A stretch of 9,789 nucleotides of DNA from Treponema sp. (lineage in GTDB: Bacteria > Spirochaetota > Spirochaetia > Treponematales > Treponemataceae). This document shows positions 1-5,836 of the stretch, in pieces. Within the stretch, counting starts at the first letter, position 1; each line of letters starts with the position of its first letter. Below the pieces are notes generated by a model. The model did no database searches and had not been told where the DNA came from. It saw only the letters and a program-made list of their open reading frames with translations. Location of the stretch: the NCBI GenBank assembly GCA_023231445.1, contig JALNVF010000120.1:1-9789 (forward strand). The letters are read 5' to 3'. The translations under genes were made by a program, and so were the position numbers.

Positions 1-1
1 A

Positions 2-223
2 TATATTGCCGGAGTCGTAGCGGCTTTACCCGAAGAACCTGGCGTTACTGCAGATAAAGCCGAATATGAACGGCGTATGAGTATCTGCAGCAGATGTGAA
101 GCTTTTTCAGGCTGTATGTTCTGTACATACTGCCTGGACTATGTGGCTTACAGAGCTCATGTTCTTGCAAGTCGTTGCCCATATCCGGGTAACGACAAAT
201 GGAAAATCTGTAACGGTATATGA
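2..223 (+). CDS. Partial Cys-rich small protein, DUF6171-like (C-terminal end)
   Basis: Frame 2 is open from the left edge to a TGA at 221-223, giving the last 73 residues of a protein whose start lies outside the window. The visible part has a tyrosine-led stretch followed by a C-x2-C pair, a C-x2-C-x2-C group, a Y-V-x2-R-A segment, a CP motif and a tryptophan near the end. This order (YxxR-x3-C-x2-C ... C-x2-C ... V-x2-RA ... CP ... W) is what I recall of the DUF6171 family of small, probably metal-binding proteins; the family has no known function. The cysteines suggest a zinc or similar metal site, which is inference. It converges on the response regulator gene, with 50 bp between the two stops, so it is not part of the sugar locus. 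Coding status is fairly sure; the family name is from memory. Confidence 0.68.
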   Translation, partial: YIAGVVAALPEEPGVTADKAEYERRMSICSRCEAFSGCMFCTYCLDYVAYRAHVLASRCPYPGNDKWKICNGI

Positions 224-263
224 CGTTTATACTGTAATATAGATATCCGTTGCAGAATTTTTT
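212..263 (+). terminator. Possible weak terminator between convergent genes
   Basis: AACGGTAT (212-219) can pair with ATA plus CCGTT (243-251) with one bulged T, and six T's follow at 258-263 after a 6-base gap. The left arm overlaps the stop codon of the Cys-rich gene. The loop is long (23 nt) and the T run is displaced, so this is a poor intrinsic terminator at best. No better one is visible in the 50-bp gap, which must also end the response regulator transcript coming from the right. Confidence 0.22.
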
Positions 264-273
264 GAATACTTGT

Positions 274-1848
274 TTACATGTTTCGATAGTCCCTTGGAGA
301 GACTCCCGTAACCTTTTTGAATATAAAACTGAAATAATGCGGATCATTGAATCCTACTTCATAGGCAATGTCCGCGCTTTTCATATCTGTTGATTTTAAT
401 AATTTTTTTGCCTGTTCTATTCTGACACTCGTTAGATATTCTATGAATGTCGTTTTACATTCCTGTGAAAAAATTGTACTGAAATGATTGGGACTGAAAT
501 TTACGGCTTCTGCCGTAGAGTGCAGGCAGATGTCCGGGTCCGCATAATTTTTGTCGATGTATTTTTTTGCACGGAGAATGACATCGGCGTATCTTCCCTG
601 AATGTGCGCATTCCGATATTGCAGAATAGACGTAAGTACGCGCCTTATTTCACAGATAAAATTTTTTTCATTTTTGACTGCATTGTCCACGAATGAATGC
701 GTAAGAATCTCCGGCATGACTTCTTTTATATTTCCACCAAGTTCTTCAATTACTTTTGATACTGCCATAATAACGTCGACAAGCAGGTAGGAGGCGATAA
801 TTGAAAAATGATCGGGATTTTCGCCAAGAAGCGCGATATATTCGGTAATAATCTGGTCGATCTCGCTCTCATCGGCATAATTAAGCCTGTCGACAAGGGG
901 GTCATTCTCCTGAAGTACTATTGAACTGTCGTTTGATTTGTTAATGTCGTTGCTTCCGATTATTTTGTTCTTGTCCGAAAAATGGCATTGCTTTAATATG
1001 TAAGACGCGTCCTGAAAGGAATTCGCAATCTGTGTAAAATGATCAATGCAGGGACCTATCGCTGTTACTATCGTACAGCCGGTATTTTTAGACAGTTCGT
1101 GCTGAATCGTGTCTGCATAGTTGAAGGCACGGTCTTCACAGAATTCTTTTGTACTGTTTTTTACTATAGCAACGAATGTATTCGGTGCAAGAAAGAAACC
1201 GATGATATCCTGTTCATTGTTTGTAAGTTGAATGATATATGATTTTGCAGCAATAAGCTGATTTATGTCATTATCTTTTGAGTTTATCATACTTACGCAG
1301 ACTATGTAGTAATGTGCTACAAGGTTAATATTGAAATCGGAAGCCTTACGAATTGCTGTACTTGAATCAATAGTTCCAAGCACGACGTCGGATAGAAGTT
1401 TTTCCCGCGAAAGCATGTAACTTGATTCAAGTTCTCGTTTCATACGCGCGATATCTGTAAACTGCTGTTTCTGCTTGTCCAGTTCCGAGGCAACTTTAGT
1501 AAGACACGCTATCATTTCGTCGAGTGTGAACGGTTTGAGTATATAATCTTCCACACCGATTGAGATTGCCCGTTTTGCATAATCAAATTCGTCGTGTCCT
1601 GAAAGAATAATAATACGTATCCATGGTTGCAGTTTTTTTACAGTCTGTGCCAGTTCAAGTCCGTCCATAAATGGCATCTTTATGTCTGTAATAAGGATAT
1701 CCGGCTTAATATCCTGAATCATCGACAGTGCAATTTCTCCGTCTCCTGCTTCACCCGCAAATGTAAAGATGGAATGTTCCCAGTCTATTTTACTCCGGAG
1801 GCCTTCGCGGACTATTGTTTCATCATCAACAATGAATACACTATACAT
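274..1848 (-). CDS. YesN-type response regulator, receiver plus AraC HTH output
   Basis: Cytoplasmic DNA-binding response regulator of 524 aa. The N-terminal receiver (about residues 1-120) has the acidic pair D8/D9, phospho-acceptor D55 within TDIKMP, S83 and K105 within LKPF, so phosphorylation chemistry looks intact. A linker region of about 300 aa with no motif I can name follows. The C-terminal 100 residues (about 423-524) form a tandem helix-turn-helix AraC domain, with the second helix region and the family signature around DIAYEVGFNDPHYFSFIFKK. Long receiver-linker-AraC proteins of this size are typical of the YesN family that partners LytS/YesM kinases. The ATG at 1848 overlaps the kinase stop by 8 bp, with GGAG six bases upstream inside the kinase gene, so the two are translationally coupled. 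The likely target is the divergent promoter region at 4368-4736 (inference from synteny). Confidence 0.95.
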   Translation of the reverse strand: MYSVFIVDDETIVREGLRSKIDWEHSIFTFAGEAGDGEIALSMIQDIKPDILITDIKMPFMDGLELAQTVKKLQPWIRIIILSGHDEFDYAKRAISIGVEDYILKPFTLDEMIACLTKVASELDKQKQQFTDIARMKRELESSYMLSREKLLSDVVLGTIDSSTAIRKASDFNINLVAHYYIVCVSMINSKDNDINQLIAAKSYIIQLTNNEQDIIGFFLAPNTFVAIVKNSTKEFCEDRAFNYADTIQHELSKNTGCTIVTAIGPCIDHFTQIANSFQDASYILKQCHFSDKNKIIGSNDINKSNDSSIVLQENDPLVDRLNYADESEIDQIITEYIALLGENPDHFSIIASYLLVDVIMAVSKVIEELGGNIKEVMPEILTHSFVDNAVKNEKNFICEIRRVLTSILQYRNAHIQGRYADVILRAKKYIDKNYADPDICLHSTAEAVNFSPNHFSTIFSQECKTTFIEYLTSVRIEQAKKLLKSTDMKSADIAYEVGFNDPHYFSFIFKKVTGVSPRDYRNM

Positions 1849-3334
1849 TTAAGTCTCCGGACAGATTTATATCGGCAGGTACAATGAACGAAACTCTGGT
1901 CCCCTTACTATATTCACTTTGTATATTGAGCGATACGGATTCATCATAATATAATTTCAGACGCTTGTTCACGTTATAAAGTCCGTATACAGATTTTAAA
2001 TTTTCTATATCTGTTCGACTGTTCAGTTCGTCAATAACTTCCTTCAGTCGTTCCTGCGTAAATCCTATGCCGTCGTCTTCAACAGAAAACAGGATATGAC
2101 TGTAATCAAGTCTGTCGGCTACAGCAGATGGTTTTGCTTTTTCACAGAGAAAGTGTGAACTTACGATTATTTTTCCGCGTCCTCGTTTGTTTTTTATACC
2201 GTGATAGATTGCATTTTCAACCAGAGGTTGTAGAACAAGTTTCAGAACGGGGAAATCGTCTATTCCTTCATCGACATTGAATTCGTAACTTAGTATATTA
2301 TCATATCTTATTTTCTGGATTTTCAGGTAATTACGCACATGATCAAGTTCCTGCGATACTGTTATCCATTCATGGCCTTTACTCAGGGAAATGCGGAAAA
2401 AATCGGAAAATGCACGTGTTATTTCAATGACTTCATCAGTTTTGCCTGATTCTGCAAGCCAGATTATCGTATCGAATGTGTTGTAGAGAAAATGTGGTGT
2501 AATCTGTGCCTGCAGAGTTTTCATTTCTGCTTTCTGCAGATTCCGTTGTTCTGCTACGTTTTCATCGATAAGACCCTTTATTTTCCCTGCCATTGTGTTG
2601 AGATTGTCTGCAAGATGATCAAGTTCCTGGACATGAGGCTGCTCAGCTCGTGCGTCAAGATCTCCCTCGGCAATGCGTGAAGAAAGGCGTTCCATATCGT
2701 GGATTGGACGTCGGATATTTTCCGAGACCGATGTAAATGCATAAATCGAGATAATAATTATACATACACTGATTCCCAGTTGGATAAATGAAAGATTTAT
2801 TGATGACCGTTTAATACCTTCATTTGTGTATGCTGCCGATTCGATCTCGGAGACAATAAAATTTTGAAGAATATCATACATGAGGGATGAAACACCTCTT
2901 ATTTCATCCATTATTTTTTCATTCTCAGCCACTGAAGCATTCCTGGAAATTTGTTCACCAAGCATATTTACATAATTCTCAAGCGTTTTTTCTGTGCGGG
3001 ATGCAACGACAAGCAGCTGACGATTTTTCTCATTTGCTGTCGATTCCATCATATCTGATATTCCGCTTCTGATTTGTTTGAGAATTATGTATTGTTTGCC
3101 GTCTTTGAATTCTTTTTTTCCGGCTACAATATCCCAGATTTCATCAGATATGTTGACTTTAATGATTTGATTTAATCGATTTGCCCGGCTGACATTCGTT
3201 ATGATTTTATCATATTGCATTGTATGAATTTTTGAAACTATTATAGAATAAACTGTAGGAAATATCATGAGAAAAATGATAAGTATATAAGAAAACCGTA
3301 ATTTTTTCTTGATGCTGTTAGTTTTTAAAAACAT
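1841..3334 (-). CDS. LytS/YesM-type sensor histidine kinase
   Basis: Inner-membrane sensor kinase of 497 aa, the partner of the downstream YesN-type regulator. TM1 lies at about residues 15-36, a mostly helical extracytoplasmic domain at about 37-180, TM2 at about 181-203, and a HAMP linker at about 204-256. The His_kinase domain carries QITPHFLYN with the phospho-acceptor H281. The ATPase domain has the N box LVENAIYHG (N374), the G1 box EDDGIGF (420-425) and a GLYNVNKRL G2 box at 451-459. This H-F-L-Y-N type of kinase is the LytS/YesM class. The periplasmic part is small, helical and lacks an obvious Cache or ligand fold, which fits indirect sensing through a binding protein. It starts 19 bp after the lipoprotein stop. 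No strong Shine-Dalgarno precedes the ATG, so coupling to upstream translation is likely. Confidence 0.95.
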   Translation of the reverse strand: MFLKTNSIKKKLRFSYILIIFLMIFPTVYSIIVSKIHTMQYDKIITNVSRANRLNQIIKVNISDEIWDIVAGKKEFKDGKQYIILKQIRSGISDMMESTANEKNRQLLVVASRTEKTLENYVNMLGEQISRNASVAENEKIMDEIRGVSSLMYDILQNFIVSEIESAAYTNEGIKRSSINLSFIQLGISVCIIIISIYAFTSVSENIRRPIHDMERLSSRIAEGDLDARAEQPHVQELDHLADNLNTMAGKIKGLIDENVAEQRNLQKAEMKTLQAQITPHFLYNTFDTIIWLAESGKTDEVIEITRAFSDFFRISLSKGHEWITVSQELDHVRNYLKIQKIRYDNILSYEFNVDEGIDDFPVLKLVLQPLVENAIYHGIKNKRGRGKIIVSSHFLCEKAKPSAVADRLDYSHILFSVEDDGIGFTQERLKEVIDELNSRTDIENLKSVYGLYNVNKRLKLYYDESVSLNIQSEYSKGTRVSFIVPADINLSGDLNV

Positions 3335-3353
3335 GTTCTGTCGTTACCACAAG

Positions 3354-4367
3354 TCAATAACCGCGGGGAGAAATGTTATCAAGATTGTCGTATTCTGTGA
3401 ATACCCTTTCTTTTACATGAGTAAGTCGAGGTACAGTTTCGTGTACGACGAGCTTTTTTGCAAATTCCATTACCTTAGGACCGAGATCAGGATTGCATTC
3501 GACGACACAATTAATTTCTTTGGCACGCAGTTTGTCAATAGCTTCCTGTTGTGCGTCTACGCTGACGACTGTTATATCTTTACCGGTAGGGATACCGTTA
3601 TTGTGCAGTACTTCAAGAAAACCGAGCATCATTCCATCATTTGAGGATACAATAATGTTAACAGGTTTGTCGTTGATTCTAAGTTTTTTGTCATTGTTTT
3701 TTAGAATAGTTTCGGCTATTTCTTTACCACGCGAGCGGAGGTAATCACCATTTTCACTGTAAATAATGGAAAACCGTTTATCTTTTCCAATAATTTCCCG
3801 GAATCCATCTCTGCGCCCGTCGGAAACTGACGAACCGTCAGTACCCCGTATTTCAAGAATATTTAACGGACCGTCTTTTCCGGCATACTTTTTTTCTAGA
3901 AAACGTGCTGCATTTCTGCCTTCCTCAAGGCTGTCCGTTCCGATATAACATGCATACAAACTGGAATCTGCCGTTTTGATTTTTCTATCACATATAATGA
4001 CTGGAATTTGTGCATCTTTTGCTTCCCGGAGCACATTGTCCCACCCTTCCTGCACAATAGGAACGAAAGCAATAACGTCGACTTGATATACGATGAACGA
4101 GCGGATCGCCTTTATCTGGTTTTCCTGCTTCTGTTCCGCGTTTGCATAAAGCAGTTGTATACCTGCCTTTACCGCTGCATCTTTCATTGAGTTCGTATTA
4201 AATGTCCGCCAGGCACTTTCAGCGCCGATCTGTGAGAAACCTAGAATAATATTACTATGATGATCTTCAACAGGAATTCGTTCTTTTGTTTTTCGTGAAC
4301 AAGCGGTAAAAATACCTGTTGCGAATATGTAGAATGAAACAGAAATGAAAAAAAATGATTTTTGCAA
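3354..4367 (-). CDS. YtfQ-like sugar-binding lipoprotein, probable sensor subunit
   Basis: Periplasmic-binding-protein type 1 of the sugar-binding class (COG1879), 337 aa from the TTG at 4367. Residues 1-23 form a lipoprotein signal: K3, a hydrophobic core, then FTAC with C23 as the lipidation site. The mature protein tracks E. coli YtfQ (galactofuranose-binding) closely: GFSQIGAESAWR at 43-54, then a QKQENQIKAIRSF block at 79-91. Pocket-type residues are retained: W53, R54, D127-R128, R185, N243-D244 and D271. It is first in an operon with a LytS-type kinase and a YesN-type regulator and is divergent from a full importer that has its own binding protein, so a sensing role is more likely than transport (inference). 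Ligand is unknown; a furanose-form sugar is the best guess. The upstream in-frame GTG at 4400 overlaps the -10 box and has no Shine-Dalgarno. Confidence 0.9.
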   Translation of the reverse strand: MQKSFFFISVSFYIFATGIFTACSRKTKERIPVEDHHSNIILGFSQIGAESAWRTFNTNSMKDAAVKAGIQLLYANAEQKQENQIKAIRSFIVYQVDVIAFVPIVQEGWDNVLREAKDAQIPVIICDRKIKTADSSLYACYIGTDSLEEGRNAARFLEKKYAGKDGPLNILEIRGTDGSSVSDGRRDGFREIIGKDKRFSIIYSENGDYLRSRGKEIAETILKNNDKKLRINDKPVNIIVSSNDGMMLGFLEVLHNNGIPTGKDITVVSVDAQQEAIDKLRAKEINCVVECNPDLGPKVMEFAKKLVVHETVPRLTHVKERVFTEYDNLDNISPRGY

Positions 4368-4375
4368 TCCGTATT

Positions 4376-4381
4376 CCTCTT
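4376..4381 (-). promoter_or_regulatory. Ribosome binding site deciding the TTG start of the sensor lipoprotein
   Basis: On the minus strand AAGAGG sits 8 bases before a TTG at 4367-4365. From that TTG the protein begins with a short lysine-containing stretch and a clean lipoprotein signal, whereas the in-frame GTG at 4400 would add 11 polar residues and has no Shine-Dalgarno. Confidence 0.7.
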
Positions 4382-4391
4382 GTGTAAAATA

Positions 4392-4420
4392 ATTATACAC
4401 TGCATTTATAATATGTGCAA
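4392..4420 (-). promoter_or_regulatory. Sigma-70-type promoter of the sensory operon
   Basis: Reading the minus strand, TTGCAC (4420-4415) and a perfect TATAAT (4397-4392) are separated by exactly 17 bp. Transcription would begin near 4385, leaving a leader of about 18 bases that just contains the AAGAGG site and the TTG start. The -35 matches consensus only in its TTG half, so the promoter may be of moderate strength. Confidence 0.6.
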
Positions 4421-4446
4421 ATTATTATAAATACCGGAAAAAAATG

Positions 4447-4487
4447 AAAGTCTGGAATAAAAAAACAAACTTTTTATTCCAGACTTT
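4447..4487 (-). terminator. Perfect 17-bp hairpin, terminator-like on the minus strand
   Basis: AAAGTCTGGAATAAAAA (4447-4463) is repeated perfectly inverted at 4471-4487 around a 7-base loop. Read on the minus strand, the hairpin is followed after two bases (CA) by seven T's (4438-4444), as in an intrinsic terminator. On the plus strand no T run follows. No intact minus-strand gene lies upstream of it, so it may insulate the sensory promoter, end a small RNA, be left from a lost gene, or be an operator. Confidence 0.5.
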
Positions 4488-4534
4488 AGAATAAAATATT
4501 ACAAACGTAAAATGTCATACTAAGATTGATAAGA

Positions 4535-4558
4535 TACTTCATTTACTTCCTTTACTTC
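4535..4558 (+). repeat. Three TACTTC direct repeats with 9-bp period
   Basis: TACTTC occurs at 4535-4540, 4544-4549 and 4553-4558, each start exactly 9 bp after the last. The last two copies share TTTACTTC, and a related TTTACTTG lies at 4678-4685 near the importer start. Direct repeats upstream of a target promoter are the usual form of AraC-type binding sites, although their period is more often near 10-11 or 21 bp. Assignment as regulator sites is inference. Confidence 0.4.
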
Positions 4559-4644
4559 AGGACGTAAAATTATAAAAATTAATGCGGCGTTGCCGTTTAA
4601 ATAGATTGATTAAGACTGTTTCATCTTAAGTTAAATGTTTTTTT

Positions 4645-4675
4645 AGAAAAATCGTGGATAATTTTTCTGTACAGA
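4645..4675 (+). promoter_or_regulatory. Overlapping inverted repeat and palindrome upstream of the importer
   Basis: AGAAAAAT (4645-4652) pairs with ATTTTTCT (4661-4668) around CGTGGATA, and the perfect palindrome TCTGTACAGA follows at 4666-4675, sharing three bases with the right arm. They end about 60 bp before the importer ATG, so they could be an operator near the promoter or alternative leader structures. Function is not shown by sequence alone. Confidence 0.35.
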
Positions 4676-4736
4676 CTTTTACTTGGAATAACGGTCTTAA
4701 TGGCTTTTAAGTTAGTTTGTTCTTAAGGAGGATTAA

Positions 4737-5705
4737 ATGAACAAAAAATTTGTATGTATGCTGGTTATTCTGCTCTCGGTAAGTCCGTTCGTTCTGTTCG
4801 CGAAGGGGAAAAAGAATTCTGGTTTGATTAAGATTGGTATCATTAACAATCCACCATCCGAATCCGGGTATCGCGCAGCGAATGTGGCTGATTTTGAAAA
4901 AGTGTTCACCAAAAAAAATGGGTATGCAGTTTCGACTTTCTACAGTCTGAAAAATGATGAACAGCTGAATGCAGCCAGTCAGTTTATCAACGACAAAGTT
5001 GATTATCTTCTTATTTCAGCTGCTGCTACCGATGGGTGGGATTCGGTCCTTTCCAGTGCAAAAGAGGCTGGTACCAGGGTCTTTCTTTTTGACCGTATGC
5101 TGAATTCAGATCCCGGTTTGTATGAAGCTGCTGTTGTCTCCAATATGGCACAGGAAGGTAAAACGGCGGTAGCGTGGTTAAAAGCTCAGAAATTACCGGT
5201 ATATAATATCATTCATATTCAGGGTGCGATGGGTAGTGATGCGCAGATTGGTCGTACGGGTGCGCTGGATGCTGAATTCGCAGCCGGGACAATGAAAAAA
5301 ATTGTACAGCAGACTGCTACATGGGATGAAGCTGAAGCAAAGAAAATTGTTGAATCGGTAATCAATTCAAAAGAACCGTTCAACGTTATCTATGCCGAAA
5401 ATGACGGTATGGCAAAAGGTGCTGTTGCTGCACTTGATGCCGCTGGTATTACCCACGGAGTTGGAAAAGCTGTCATCGTAATGGGCTTCGACTGCAACAA
5501 ATGGGCTCTGAGAGAACTTCTTGCTGGTAACTGGAATTATGATGGTCAATGTAGTCCTTTTCAGGCGGCTGTAATCGATAAAATGATTAAGACGCTTCAG
5601 GCAGGTGGAACGCTTACCTCAAAGAAAGTTATTTCTGAGGAAAAAGGTTTTGATGCAAAGACTATTACACAGAAAGATATCGATACGTATGGACTTGGAA
5701 ATTAA
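4737..5705 (+). CDS. Periplasmic sugar-binding protein of a YtfQRT-YjfF-type ABC importer
   Basis: Solute-binding subunit of the importer, 322 aa, PBP type 1 fold. AAGGAGG (4725-4731) lies 5 bases before the ATG. Residues 1-22 form a type I signal peptide (NKK, hydrophobic core, VLFA) with no lipobox cysteine near the cleavage site, so the mature protein should be free in a periplasm, which argues for a diderm host. Sugar-pocket-type residues of the YtfQ family are kept: SESGYR (41-46), D119-R120, R173, N222-D223 and D252. The position held by tryptophan in YtfQ is Y45 here. It is clearly more diverged from YtfQ than the sensor lipoprotein is. Being first in the operon and followed by a hairpin, it is probably made in excess over the membrane parts. 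The sugar is unknown; a furanose or related hexose/pentose is inferred from the ytfR/ytfT/yjfF partners. Confidence 0.93.
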   Translation: MNKKFVCMLVILLSVSPFVLFAKGKKNSGLIKIGIINNPPSESGYRAANVADFEKVFTKKNGYAVSTFYSLKNDEQLNAASQFINDKVDYLLISAAATDGWDSVLSSAKEAGTRVFLFDRMLNSDPGLYEAAVVSNMAQEGKTAVAWLKAQKLPVYNIIHIQGAMGSDAQIGRTGALDAEFAAGTMKKIVQQTATWDEAEAKKIVESVINSKEPFNVIYAENDGMAKGAVAALDAAGITHGVGKAVIVMGFDCNKWALRELLAGNWNYDGQCSPFQAAVIDKMIKTLQAGGTLTSKKVISEEKGFDAKTITQKDIDTYGLGN

Positions 5706-5756
5706 TTAATACCGTGACTTATTAATTGGAGAGAGCAGCGTATTAATGATATGCAG

Positions 5757-5792
5757 GCGCGGGGTGTGTGGTATTTTCGGCATACTCCGCGC
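5757..5792 (+). terminator. Partial terminator or mRNA-stabilising hairpin after the binding-protein gene
   Basis: GCGCGGGGTGTG (5757-5768) pairs along its whole length with CATACTCCGCGC (5781-5792), counting two G-U pairs, around a 12-base loop. A T-rich stretch interrupted by A's follows (5793-5810). It lies 51 bp after the binding-protein stop inside a 131-bp gap. Hairpins here are common in ABC import operons, where they protect the upstream mRNA or stop part of the transcription. The U tract is imperfect, which fits incomplete termination. Confidence 0.6.
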
Positions 5793-5818
5793 TATTATTT
5801 TATATAATTTCAAAAGCA

Positions 5819-5834
5819 GAAAGGAGGTCCTTTC
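5819..5834 (+). promoter_or_regulatory. Shine-Dalgarno of ytfR inside a small hairpin
   Basis: AAGGAGG (5821-5827), 9 bases before the ATG at 5837, fixes the ATPase start. The same bases lie in a 6-bp stem: GAAAGG (5819-5824) pairs with CCTTTC (5829-5834) around the loop AGGT. Folding would partly hide the Shine-Dalgarno and could lower ATPase translation relative to the binding protein. The start itself is well supported; the control effect is inference. Confidence 0.55.
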
Positions 5835-5836
5835 CG

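Larger units (their letters stand above)
4421..4736. other. Divergent regulatory region between sensory and transport operons
   Basis: AT-rich non-coding DNA between the sensory promoter and the importer. It holds a perfect 17-bp inverted repeat (4447-4487), three TACTTC hexamers at 9-bp steps (4535-4558), an 8-bp inverted repeat (4645-4668), a perfect 10-bp palindrome (4666-4675) and a duplicated TTAAGTTA (4626-4633, 4707-4714). I see no convincing -35/-10 pair for the importer, which would fit dependence on an activator such as the adjacent YesN-type regulator. A 29-codon open stretch on the minus strand (4520-4609) may be a gene remnant. Confidence 0.6.

Noticed and set aside
45..347. Minus-strand 100-codon open frame across the left convergent region
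   Set aside because: It overlaps the response regulator 3' end and the DUF6171-like tail in other frames, has no ribosome site worth naming, and its protein has no recognisable features.
4485..4513. Plus-strand promoter TTTAGA-N17-TAAAAT
   Set aside because: Both boxes are only partial matches in very AT-rich DNA, it overlaps the right arm of the long hairpin, and the resulting leader would be over 200 bases. Not supported enough to list.
5768..5836. Longer ATPase start at ATG 5768
   Set aside because: It lies in the GC-rich hairpin, lacks a Shine-Dalgarno and adds 23 residues not seen in the family; ATG 5837 has AAGGAGG at 9 bases.
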